Assembly (NCBI GenBank): GCA_030832825.1
Contig: JAURIJ010000005.1
Location: 1-64,000 of the forward strand
Length of the DNA: 64,000 nucleotides
Reading direction: 5' to 3'
Origin: Gammaproteobacteria bacterium
GTDB taxonomy: Bacteria > Pseudomonadota > Gammaproteobacteria > Pseudomonadales > Pseudohongiellaceae
Part shown: piece after piece, positions 36,055 through 43,792 of the stretch
Layout: every line of letters starts with the position of its first letter
Position numbering within the stretch: position 1 is the first letter of the stretch
The notes under the pieces: generated by a model
What the model was told of the DNA's origin: nothing
Databases searched by the model: none
The model's input: only the letters and a program-made list of their open reading frames with translations
Translations under genes and position numbers: made by a program

Positions 36055-36720
36055 ATGATCGGTACACACTATAAAAACAAGTTACCAAAAACTATTGTGC
36101 AGGCAATGCAGCAGGTTACAGACGATGATTGCTACATAATTAATCGTAGGATTAAAGGTGTCACTGGAAACGGGAAAAACAACAACTGTCATTTTAATGT
36201 GCAAGATTTAGTAGACAGGATTGGAGGTGAACGAATCTCTGGTTGGTTGCTGACGAGAGATAAAGCACTTTACAGAAATGGTATATATGTATGGGTGTTT
36301 CACAGTATCTGGAAAACCCCAGAAGGCAAGTTTTTTGATGTTACAAAAAGCGAAGGATACGGAAACGAGAAACTTGCAACTTTTTGGCATGACTCTCATA
36401 GGCATGCAGATCTAGCTGAAGGTACAGCTTTTAATAGCGTGATTACTTTGGAGAATGAAAAAGCAGTTCAGATTATTGAAAAAGCCACCAACACTCGTCT
36501 CGCAATTGAAAAAGCTTATTGGACAGTTAGCAATTTAAGATATTTTTCTGAGCTAGATGACCATAGTGGTGTATTCCGTTTTTTACTTAGTGAGTACCCG
36601 CATAATAGAAAGCTTTTAGAGGAGAAGTATAATTGTAAAATCGAGGGTAGGGGTTTTGTATCAAATAACGGAGACAATTCAGTTTCTACCGAGATGCTCT
36701 TTGATTTTGCTATTAGTTGA
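36055..36720 (+). CDS. Unknown island cargo protein with Cys-His-Asp pattern
   Basis: A 221-residue protein of no family I can name. It begins 32 bases after hsdR, with GGAG before the ATG, so it may be cotranscribed with the restriction system. Cys46 ('NNNCHFNV'), a 'GGERISGW' turn, His83 ('WVFHSIW') and Asp93 ('FFDVTK') fall in the order and spacing of papain/transglutaminase-like Cys-His-Asp catalytic sites. This is suggestive only; a hydrolase, toxin or defence accessory are all possible. No signal peptide or membrane segment is present. Confidence 0.5.
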   Translation: MIGTHYKNKLPKTIVQAMQQVTDDDCYIINRRIKGVTGNGKNNNCHFNVQDLVDRIGGERISGWLLTRDKALYRNGIYVWVFHSIWKTPEGKFFDVTKSEGYGNEKLATFWHDSHRHADLAEGTAFNSVITLENEKAVQIIEKATNTRLAIEKAYWTVSNLRYFSELDDHSGVFRFLLSEYPHNRKLLEEKYNCKIEGRGFVSNNGDNSVSTEMLFDFAIS

Positions 36721-37030
36721 ATACTGATATGGCGCTCAAGTATTGATCTAAGCGTCTGTGTATAAGAGCGTGGATACAGGGTGATACTGTTGACTAGCGA
36801 ATATTAGTCAGCTCACGCTATCAACCCACACATTCTCTCCATATCTTTCCACATCTTTGTGTGGCTTCAACCTGTGCAAGCATTTAGAATCTAAGCCATT
36901 GGTAACTATGAAAAGATCATAAGTTACCAAGCCGTTTAAGACGGCTAAAAAACTTACGCGAAAGTTACTCATGGCGGCTTGCAGCACGCAACCAATTGAT
37001 ATCTATAGATTTAAAATATAGGTAACTATT
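36721..37030 (+). other. Right end of the island, repeat-rich, no gene
   Basis: No convincing coding sequence. The region contains TAAGCCATTGG (36892-36902), an 8-bp inverted repeat TGGTAACT/AGTTACCA (36900-36907 and 36922-36929), a short palindrome AGCCGT-N5-ACGGCT (36930-36946) and a second GGTAACTAT (37021-37029, first at 36901-36909) immediately before attR. These look like recombinase binding sites. Confidence 0.6.
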
Positions 37031-37040
37031 GAGTGGGAGT
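37031..37040 (+). repeat. attR: GAGTGGGAGT core repeat
   Basis: An exact copy of the last ten bases of the guaA coding end (26598-26607). It is followed by GA, so before insertion guaA most likely ended GAG TGG GAG TGA at this point. GC-rich chromosomal sequence resumes here. Confidence 0.8.
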
Positions 37041-37076
37041 GATCAACGGAAGACATCCACGAGCTGTTGCATTCGC

Positions 37077-37100
37077 GCCACGTTGGTTACCATGCGTGGC
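37077..37100 (+). promoter_or_regulatory. Inverted repeat upstream of the SapC-like gene
   Basis: GCCACG-N12-CGTGGC, 30 bases before the start codon at 37130. It could be an operator for a dimeric regulator. No clear -35/-10 pair was found around it. Confidence 0.35.
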
Positions 37101-37129
37101 ATTCAAAACCCAAAAGAAGGCGATCTTGA

Positions 37130-37882
37130 ATGAGTTCTCTAGTCCCACTGCAAAATGACAAGCACGGCAAGTTGAAGGTTGTGCAGTCGAGCGATTACCG
37201 CCGCTACAGCAAGCGTCATCTCGTCCCCATCGTCATCCAGGATTTCTTCACGCTGGCCGTCGAATTTCCTCTGGTGTTCGTCAAGATCAACCGCTCCGAG
37301 GAGTTCATCCCGGTGGCCATGATGGGCTTGCGTGACGGCCTGAACCTTTACTGCCAGACCGCGCAGTGGCAGGCCAGTGTGGCGCCCGTCAGTTTCGGCA
37401 ACGCGCCGTTCGCCATCACCCGCGTGGACGACAAGTCAGACCAGTACATGGTGCTGGTGGAAGAGGGCAGTCCGCTGTTGAGCGAAAACAGCGGCGAGCC
37501 GCTGTTCGAGGCACCCGGCAAGCGCAGTGCGTATTTCGAGGGCCGCATCGAGTCTCTGGTGAAGGTGGCGGATCAATCCCGCAACACCCAGGAGTTGTGC
37601 AAGCGCCTGACCGAGAAGAATCTGCTGAACACGCAGCAGGTGCAGCTGCAGCACCGGCCGGATGGCATGCGCTACAACATCGATGGCATCTACACCGTCG
37701 ATGAGATCCGACTGAATGAGTTGTCCGACGAGGATTATCTGCATCTGCGCCGCATGGGCCTGCTGCCGGTGATCTACGCGCATCTGGCGTCCTTGCAGCA
37801 GCTGCGGCGGCTGTCCGAGCGTCAGTACCACGCCGACAAAGAGGCAGAGGCGAAGGCGGCCGAGGCCAAGGCATCAAGCTGA
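37130..37882 (+). CDS. SapC-family protein
   Basis: A 250-residue protein of the SapC family (named after an S-layer-associated Campylobacter protein). Family features include the N-terminal 'HLVPIVIQDFFTLAVEFPLV' segment, 'FVKINRSEEFIPVAMMGL' and a Gln/Arg-rich C-terminal helix. In many proteobacteria these genes lie next to TonB-dependent receptors and oxygenase- or halogenase-like genes, as here. The biochemical function is unknown. It is the first chromosomal gene after the island's right end, with a moderate AGAAGG site. Confidence 0.8.
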   Translation: MSSLVPLQNDKHGKLKVVQSSDYRRYSKRHLVPIVIQDFFTLAVEFPLVFVKINRSEEFIPVAMMGLRDGLNLYCQTAQWQASVAPVSFGNAPFAITRVDDKSDQYMVLVEEGSPLLSENSGEPLFEAPGKRSAYFEGRIESLVKVADQSRNTQELCKRLTEKNLLNTQQVQLQHRPDGMRYNIDGIYTVDEIRLNELSDEDYLHLRRMGLLPVIYAHLASLQQLRRLSERQYHADKEAEAKAAEAKASS

Positions 37883-37958
37883 TTGAATTCAGAGTCGGGT
37901 GGCTTGTTGTTTCACCGCCATACCGACTCTCGCCTGGGCTTTTCGAGGTAAGTCACCG

Positions 37959-38576
37959 ATGGACCCGCTGAGCTCACTGATCGACTGGATATCCCTCTAC
38001 GGCGTGTTCGGACTGCTGGCGCTGGGCGTCTTCGAGCGCTTCGTGCCCATCGTGCCGTCCTACGGCGTGCTGGTGGCCATCGGCATTGCCGCCGACGAGC
38101 GCGTCTGGTCGGTCTGGACCGCCGTTTTCGGCTCTGTCGCCGGCAGTCTGTTCGGCAGTCTGGCCCTCTACTGGCTCACCCTGCATCTGAGCGAGGAGCG
38201 CGTGCACCGCATGTTGCTTGGGGTCGGGCGCATGACGGGTATCTCGGCACCCCGCATCGAACGAAGCATCGTGCTGTTTCGCGAACATCAGCGCGGGCTC
38301 TCGTTCGGCATGCAGCTGGTGCCCTCGATCCGGCTGATCTCCCCCATCATCGCGGGCATGTTCCGCGCCGACGCCAATGCCTTCGCCATCGCGACACTTC
38401 TCGGCATTTTGTCCTGGAACGGCCTCTTCATCGCCGTGGGCTGCATCGCCTCCAATGTCACCGTGGAAACCAATGCGTCGACACTGGCGCTGCAGGTGGT
38501 GGTGGTGCTGCTGCTGGTAGAGCTTGGCCTGGCGCTGCTGTGGCGCTGGTACCACCAGCGGTCCGACCGCCATTGA
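37959..38576 (+). CDS. DedA-family membrane protein
   Basis: A 205-residue inner-membrane protein of the DedA/SNARE-associated family, now regarded as undecaprenyl-phosphate or phospholipid flippase-related. The hydrophobic segments frame the re-entrant 'FVPIVPSYGVLVAIG' loop near residue 30 and the conserved 'LVPSIRLISPIIAG' loop near residue 125. GAGGT precedes the ATG at 37959, which I prefer to an upstream start that overlaps leader DNA. It follows the SapC-like gene by 76 bases that contain an imperfect inverted repeat. Confidence 0.8.
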   Translation: MDPLSSLIDWISLYGVFGLLALGVFERFVPIVPSYGVLVAIGIAADERVWSVWTAVFGSVAGSLFGSLALYWLTLHLSEERVHRMLLGVGRMTGISAPRIERSIVLFREHQRGLSFGMQLVPSIRLISPIIAGMFRADANAFAIATLLGILSWNGLFIAVGCIASNVTVETNASTLALQVVVVLLLVELGLALLWRWYHQRSDRH

Positions 38577-38743
38577 GGGCGCACGCGCTCGGCGGCTGCT
38601 CGGCGAGCGGCTCGCCAGTGTCTATACAAATCGTCCCGAGGTGGCTTATCCTCAGCGGCGTTCCGGTTTCCCCACACATTCCATGCGGTTACTTCCTGAG
38701 GCATCCGAGCAGGGTGCGATGACCCACTGAGAGCGCGACGACA

Positions 38744-39352
38744 ATGCTCAACCGATACATAGTAGTGGACGATTTCTACAACGATCCGGACACCCTCGTG
38801 AAGGTGGCCATCAGCACCATGCGGGAGGAAGACTCCCCGAGCGGCAACTACGCCGGCGTCATGACCACCCAGTCCTTCGTGGGCGAACAGCATGCCGAGA
38901 TCTTCAAGCGCCTGACCATGGAGCAGAGCATCAGCCCCTCCACCAATGCCAATGGCCGCATCCGTTTCACGCGCGAGAACGACACCTTCCGTTTCCACAT
39001 CCATTACGATGTCGACGTGCAGACCCGATGGGCCGGTGTGGTCTATCTCTCCAAGGATCACCCGAAGACGGACGGCACCAATTTCTGGCGCCATCGGCGC
39101 ACCGGGCTCGAGATCGCCCCCAACACACCGGAAGGCTTCCTGCAGTACGGCTGGCGCAATTTCCATGACCTCAAGGCCTTCCTTGAGACCGAAGGGCTGG
39201 ACGAATCCCTGTGGGAAAAGACCTTCTCGATTCCGTACAAGTACAACCGTCTGGTGCTTTTCCGCCCCTGGCTGCTGCACTCGCCAGGACCCGCTTTTGG
39301 CGACACGCTGGAGAATTGCCGCAAGGTGCAGACCATTTTCCTGGGGAATTAG
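38744..39352 (+). CDS. DUF6445-like protein, possible 2-oxoglutarate/Fe(II) oxygenase fold
   Basis: A 202-residue protein starting 'NRYIVVDDFYNDPD', as in DUF6445 proteins. The pattern 'RFHIHYDVD' (HxD-like) and the later 'NRLVLFRPWLLHSPG' with a following Arg fit the metal ligands and cosubstrate Arg of a double-stranded beta-helix oxygenase. Such genes often accompany SapC-like and TonB-receptor genes. The substrate is unknown. The 167 bases before it contain no gene. Confidence 0.65.
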   Translation: MLNRYIVVDDFYNDPDTLVKVAISTMREEDSPSGNYAGVMTTQSFVGEQHAEIFKRLTMEQSISPSTNANGRIRFTRENDTFRFHIHYDVDVQTRWAGVVYLSKDHPKTDGTNFWRHRRTGLEIAPNTPEGFLQYGWRNFHDLKAFLETEGLDESLWEKTFSIPYKYNRLVLFRPWLLHSPGPAFGDTLENCRKVQTIFLGN

Positions 39353-39402
39353 GTTGGCTTTGGGGTGTTTTTGCGGAAAAACAAGAACATATGAATGAAT
39401 TC

Positions 39403-39432
39403 TTGACAAGATTCTGGGCCGATCACTAGAAT
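39403..39432 (+). promoter_or_regulatory. Strong sigma-70 promoter
   Basis: A perfect TTGACA (39403-39408), 18-base spacer and TAGAAT (39427-39432). It should drive the DUF5715/LysM gene, with transcription starting near 39440. Confidence 0.75.
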
Positions 39433-39529
39433 CCGGCCACTTGCATAAAAAACATGCATGACAGAAGGGGGCAGGCCTGCCGAATTTCCGCTGTCATGGG
39501 AAGAAGAACAGTTTTCAGGATGGCCGATC

Positions 39530-40465
39530 ATGCAGAAATTGACCCTGGCATTGTTGACGGCATGCCTCGCCACCATGGCGACTCACGCCGGTGCCCAGAC
39601 CCTGACGGGTTCTCGCTCCTCGATGGAAAAGCAGTACCAGGTGGCTGTGTCCCACGGCTACGTGTTCGCCAGGACGGCCTCGACGGTGAACACGCTGGTG
39701 GAGCAGGGCGAACTGCTCAAGGTGAATCCGAACCGGCACTTCGAACTCCACAACGTTTCCTTCCCCTACGCCAAGGCTCCCGTGAAGCTCTTCATCGAGC
39801 AGCTCAGCGCCCGCTATGCCAATGCCTGCGGCGAGAAAGTCACTGTCACCAGCCTGACCCGACCGCTCGATCGTCAGCCCGGCAATGCCGCCGATGATTC
39901 CGTGCACCCCACTGGCATGGCCGTGGATCTGCGCATTCCCCCGGCCGGCAAATGCCGTTCCTGGCTGGAGCGTGAACTGCTGTCACTGGAAGCCTCCGAA
40001 GTGCTGGATGTGACCCGTGAGCGCAATCCGCCGCACTACCACGTCGCGGTATATCCGGAACCCTATCGTCAGTTCGCCCAGGCCGAGACGGGCACAGGCT
40101 CTGACAGCGAATACGTCGTGCGTCGTGGCGACACCCTGTCCCGCATCGCCACCATCACTGGCGCCAGCGTGGCGCAGCTGAAGTCCGCCAACGGTCTGCG
40201 CAATGACATCCTGCAGATCGGGCAGAAGCTCGCCGTCCCCGCTGCCAACACAGCGGTAGTCAGTCGCGTGAATCCGAGCACCAACGCCCAAGTGGCGGCC
40301 GTGGCCGAAGTCTCCCATCGCGTCAAGCGTGGCGACACGCTCTGGCGCATTGCCCGCCAGTACGGCACCACGGTGGATGCGCTCAGTGCCCGGAACGGCC
40401 TGAACAGCGAATCGCTGCAGGTTGGTCAGGTGCTCAAGGTCAAGTCGGGTGCCGGCTCGCTCTGA
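39530..40465 (+). CDS. Exported DUF5715 protein with two LysM domains
   Basis: A 311-residue protein: signal peptide (cut near 'THAGAQ'), a DUF5715-type domain with 'VTSLTRPLDRQ', 'DSVHPTGMAVDLRIP' and 'PPHYHVAV' (a His/Asp/His layout reminiscent of M15-type zinc peptidases), and two LysM peptidoglycan-binding domains at about residues 190-235 and 260-308. It probably binds and may cleave peptidoglycan. I chose the ATG at 39530 because it starts directly before the signal peptide; the ATG at 39458 adds 24 unlikely residues. A hairpin follows the gene. Confidence 0.8.
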   Translation: MQKLTLALLTACLATMATHAGAQTLTGSRSSMEKQYQVAVSHGYVFARTASTVNTLVEQGELLKVNPNRHFELHNVSFPYAKAPVKLFIEQLSARYANACGEKVTVTSLTRPLDRQPGNAADDSVHPTGMAVDLRIPPAGKCRSWLERELLSLEASEVLDVTRERNPPHYHVAVYPEPYRQFAQAETGTGSDSEYVVRRGDTLSRIATITGASVAQLKSANGLRNDILQIGQKLAVPAANTAVVSRVNPSTNAQVAAVAEVSHRVKRGDTLWRIARQYGTTVDALSARNGLNSESLQVGQVLKVKSGAGSL

Positions 40466-40475
40466 TTCTTTCCAA

Positions 40476-40515
40476 GTGACGCGAAGTGGTCACCTAACTG
40501 CCACTTCGCCGTCAC
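40476..40515 (+). terminator. Hairpin terminator candidate after the LysM gene
   Basis: GTGAC-G-CGAAGTGG pairs with CCACTTCG-CC-GTCAC around an 11-base loop: 13 base pairs with one small internal bulge. It starts 11 bases after the stop. The T-run after it is poor (CCTTTCAAATT). Confidence 0.5.
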
Positions 40516-40581
40516 AGGCCTTTCAAATTCCCTAGTTACTTTCTCCTGGTCGCTAACGCAATTCGCTACCTGGAGACTGGT

Positions 40582-43500
40582 ATGACTTTTCGCTTTCCTT
40601 CCCGCAAGGCACTCTTCGTTGCCGTTCTGATCGGAATGGGCGCCTCGCCTGAGCTCATGGCCCAGGGCACCAGCTCGGGCATACGTGGACGTGTCACTGA
40701 CGAGTCCGGCAGCCCGCTCGCCAATGCCAGTGTGCAGGTGATCGATACGCGGACTGGTGCGTCGCGCACCCTGCAGACCAATGACGCTGGCGCTTTCTAC
40801 GCCACGAATCTGGCAGTCGGCGGCCCCTACCGCGTGGTGATTGCGAATTCGCAAACGGTGACCGTTGAGTCCATCGCGCTTGGTGATGTCTACAATCTGG
40901 CCGTCAGTGTGGGCGACCAGAGTCAGGTGGAGGAGATCCTGGTGCTGGCGAACAGCGGTGCGATCGTGGACATCGCCTCCGGCCCTGCCGCCACATTTTC
41001 CACTTTCGACATGGCGACCTCGGTGTCCTTCGATCGCGACATCAAGGACGTGTTTGTCTACGACCCGCGCTTGAATCTGGACACCAACTCAGCCGTCAAC
41101 TGCGTCGGCAAGCATCCCCGCTTCAACAGCATCAGTCTGGATGGCGTTGGTCAGAACGACCGTTTCGGTCTCAATGACAATGGCTACTCCACCGCCACAG
41201 GCATGCCCTTTCCCTATGAAGGTGTGGCACAGGTGGCCGTGGAGCTGGCGCCCTTTGATGTCACTTATGGCGGGTTCACCGCGTGCAACATCAACGCGGT
41301 GACCAAGTCCGGCAGCAATGAGTGGACCGGCACAGCCTTTTACGAATACACCAGCGACGAGTATCGCGGCGACACCATCAAGGTGGGCGGCACTGACATC
41401 GACCTGAAATCGGCCGCTTACGATGAAACCAAGCGTGGCTTCAGTCTCGGCGGTCCGCTGCTGCGCGACCGCTTGTTCCTCTACGGCGCCTACGAGGAAA
41501 CCGAGGAGCCTGAATTCATTGCCCAAGGCTTCGCCGGCTCTGGCAACGGTGTCGAGCGGCCGTGGCTGAGCCAGGCCAGTTACACGCGAATCGCCGACAT
41601 CGCGCAGCGCCTCTACAACTACGACCCGGGTGGGCAGGCGGGCGACGGCCTGCAGACAGACGAGAAGTACATGCTGCGGCTGGACTGGAACATCAACCAG
41701 AACCATGATCTGGCGCTGATCTACAACTCCTACGAAGGTCTGGAGGACCGGGCGTCGGACTTCAGCAGCAATCAGTTTGCCTTCGCCAATCACTTCTACC
41801 AGAAAGGTGCCGTGGCCGAGACCACCACCCTGAAGCTGACCTCACAGTGGAATGCGGCGCTGTCGACGGAAATGTTCGTGAGTCGCAACACGATGGACGA
41901 CTCCCAGGTGACGGTCGGGCCCAAGGACTTCGCGGAAGTGCGCATCGCCATGGGCAGCAATACCGTGTTTCTGGGGGCTGACGACTCGCGTCAGGCCAAT
42001 AACCTGAACACAGAATCCGATTTCCTCAGGTTCTCGGGCGAATACCTGCTGGGCGATCACGTGCTGACAGCCGGTTACGAGCGCGAGACGCTGCAAATCT
42101 TCAACCAGTTCGTCCAGCACGCCCGTGGCGGCGAATATTTCTTTGCCGATCTCTCGGCCAACAATCCCGCACGCTGCGCACCTCTCACGGCACTCCAGCG
42201 TCAGGCTGACCCGCAGTGCGAACTCACGGGCATCGATCATTTCGAACTGGGCATTCCGGATGACGTCTTCTATGGCAGCGGAGGCGGCACCAACGATGCG
42301 GCCGATGCCTCCGCGTCCTTCGAGAACCTGCAGCACTCGCTCTACCTGCAGGACGAATTCCAGTTCCCCGATCTGGCACTGACGGTGGTCGCCGGTCTGC
42401 GCTATGACTGGTTCACCAGCGATGACCAGCCGAAGTTCAATCAGGCATTCACGACGCTCAACGGCGGCCTGCGCAATGACACCGGGGTGGATGGCCTGGA
42501 TCTGCTCATGCCTCGAATCGGCTTCACCTGGGATGCGCTGGATGACGTGACGGTGCGCGGCGGGCTGGGGCTTTACTCGGGGGGCAATCCCAATGTGTGG
42601 TTGTCCAATGCCTGGAGTAACGATGGCCTGTCCAACGTGCAGCTGCGTGACACCAACAATGGCAATGCCTCACTCTTCGGCGGCTATGCGCTCAGTGGCG
42701 ACAAGCGGCCTGGCTACGATGTGCCACAGGCGATGCGCAACACCGTCGCCGCGACCACAGCCAGCAACGCGGCCAGCAGCTTCCTGGTGCTGATCGACCC
42801 CGATTACGAGCAGCCTTCGGAATGGAAGCTGGCGCTGGGGGCCACCTGGAATCTGCCTTCGGGCATGGTGCTGGATGCGGATTATCTCTATTCCCAGCAG
42901 ATCGACCCGGCCTATTACGTCGATGTGGCCCAGAGCATTACCCGATTCACGCGAGCCGGGCAGCCCATCTACACGAACGTGCGCGGTCAGAGCAATTTCA
43001 TGCTGACGAATTCGGATGAGACACCGGTGAGTCACTCGCTGTCTCTGGTGGCCCGGCAGTCCTATGACTGGGGCCTGGATTGGGTGTTCGGCTATGCCTT
43101 CACCGACGCCCAGGATGTCAGCCCCATGACTTCCGCGGTGGCCGCGTCCAACTTCAGCAATGTGGCGTTGTATGACATCAACAATCCTGTGGCCGGGACG
43201 TCCAATTACGAGGCGCCGCATCGCTTCACGGCGCGTGTCAGCTACGGACATGAGTTGTTCGCAGGCTATGAGACTCGCGTTACCGCGCAGTGGTTCCGCC
43301 AGAAGGGTCAGCCGCAGACCTTCGTCATGAGCAGTCGTGGACTGGAAGGCAGCAATACCAGCAACCGTCGCCATCTGCTGTATGTCCCCGGTCCCAACGA
43401 CAGCAGCGTGATTGCCGGTCCGAATTTCGACGTTGCCGGATTCGCCGCCTTCGTGGCGTCCAAGGGTCTGAGCCAGGGCTTTGTGGAACGCAACGATCAG

Positions 43501-43791
43501 TATGCCAAGTGGAGCTCGCGCATGGACTTGCGCATCGACCAGGAGCTGCCGCTGTTCTTCGCCGACAGCAAGGCCCGGCTGTATCTCAAGGTCTACAACG
43601 TGTTGAACCTTCTGCATGACGAGTGGGGCATCCAGCACGATGCGGAGTTCTTCTCGCCCGACATCGTGACGTCGTCGGTGAACGCTCAGGGGCAGTATGT
43701 GTACGAGCGCTTCACGCCGAAGAGCGTGAGCGATCTGCGCGAGACGGATTCACTCTGGCAGGTGCGCCTCGGTGTGCAGTTCGAGTTCTGA
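40582..43791 (+). CDS. Oar-like TonB-dependent outer-membrane receptor
   Basis: A 1069-residue protein with a signal peptide (cut near 'ELMAQG'), an N-terminal carboxypeptidase-regulatory-like domain ('GIRGRVTDESGSPLANASVQ', residues 32-110), a plug domain ('FNSISLDGVGQNDRFGLNDN') and a long beta-barrel ending in 'VRLGVQFEF'. This layout is that of Oar/SusC-like receptors, which import large ligands such as oligosaccharides or peptides. No clear TonB box can be pinned down. The next gene begins two bases after its stop, so it is cotranscribed with a phosphodiesterase. Confidence 0.88.
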   Translation: MTFRFPSRKALFVAVLIGMGASPELMAQGTSSGIRGRVTDESGSPLANASVQVIDTRTGASRTLQTNDAGAFYATNLAVGGPYRVVIANSQTVTVESIALGDVYNLAVSVGDQSQVEEILVLANSGAIVDIASGPAATFSTFDMATSVSFDRDIKDVFVYDPRLNLDTNSAVNCVGKHPRFNSISLDGVGQNDRFGLNDNGYSTATGMPFPYEGVAQVAVELAPFDVTYGGFTACNINAVTKSGSNEWTGTAFYEYTSDEYRGDTIKVGGTDIDLKSAAYDETKRGFSLGGPLLRDRLFLYGAYEETEEPEFIAQGFAGSGNGVERPWLSQASYTRIADIAQRLYNYDPGGQAGDGLQTDEKYMLRLDWNINQNHDLALIYNSYEGLEDRASDFSSNQFAFANHFYQKGAVAETTTLKLTSQWNAALSTEMFVSRNTMDDSQVTVGPKDFAEVRIAMGSNTVFLGADDSRQANNLNTESDFLRFSGEYLLGDHVLTAGYERETLQIFNQFVQHARGGEYFFADLSANNPARCAPLTALQRQADPQCELTGIDHFELGIPDDVFYGSGGGTNDAADASASFENLQHSLYLQDEFQFPDLALTVVAGLRYDWFTSDDQPKFNQAFTTLNGGLRNDTGVDGLDLLMPRIGFTWDALDDVTVRGGLGLYSGGNPNVWLSNAWSNDGLSNVQLRDTNNGNASLFGGYALSGDKRPGYDVPQAMRNTVAATTASNAASSFLVLIDPDYEQPSEWKLALGATWNLPSGMVLDADYLYSQQIDPAYYVDVAQSITRFTRAGQPIYTNVRGQSNFMLTNSDETPVSHSLSLVARQSYDWGLDWVFGYAFTDAQDVSPMTSAVAASNFSNVALYDINNPVAGTSNYEAPHRFTARVSYGHELFAGYETRVTAQWFRQKGQPQTFVMSSRGLEGSNTSNRRHLLYVPGPNDSSVIAGPNFDVAGFAAFVASKGLSQGFVERNDQYAKWSSRMDLRIDQELPLFFADSKARLYLKVYNVLNLLHDEWGIQHDAEFFSPDIVTSSVNAQGQYVYERFTPKSVSDLRETDSLWQVRLGVQFEF

Positions 43792-43792
43792 T

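Larger units (their letters stand above)
26598..37040 (+). mobile_element. Genomic island inserted in the 3' end of guaA
   Basis: The 10.4 kb between two GAGTGGGAGT repeats is strikingly AT-rich and uses AT-rich codons, unlike both GC-rich flanks. The first gene is a tyrosine integrase reading away from guaA. Cargo includes an HUH/Rep-like protein, two small recombinases, hsdMSR and an unknown gene. The guaA 3' end is a known integration site for such islands. No conjugation or phage structural genes are present, so it would need help to transfer. Confidence 0.9.

Noticed and set aside
36930-36946. AGCCGT-N5-ACGGCT as an intrinsic terminator
   Set aside because: The plus strand continues with a run of A, and on the minus strand the T-run comes before the stem, so it cannot work as a terminator in either direction.
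26598-37040. Prophage
   Set aside because: No capsid, tail, portal, terminase, lysis or repressor genes; content is recombinases plus restriction-modification.
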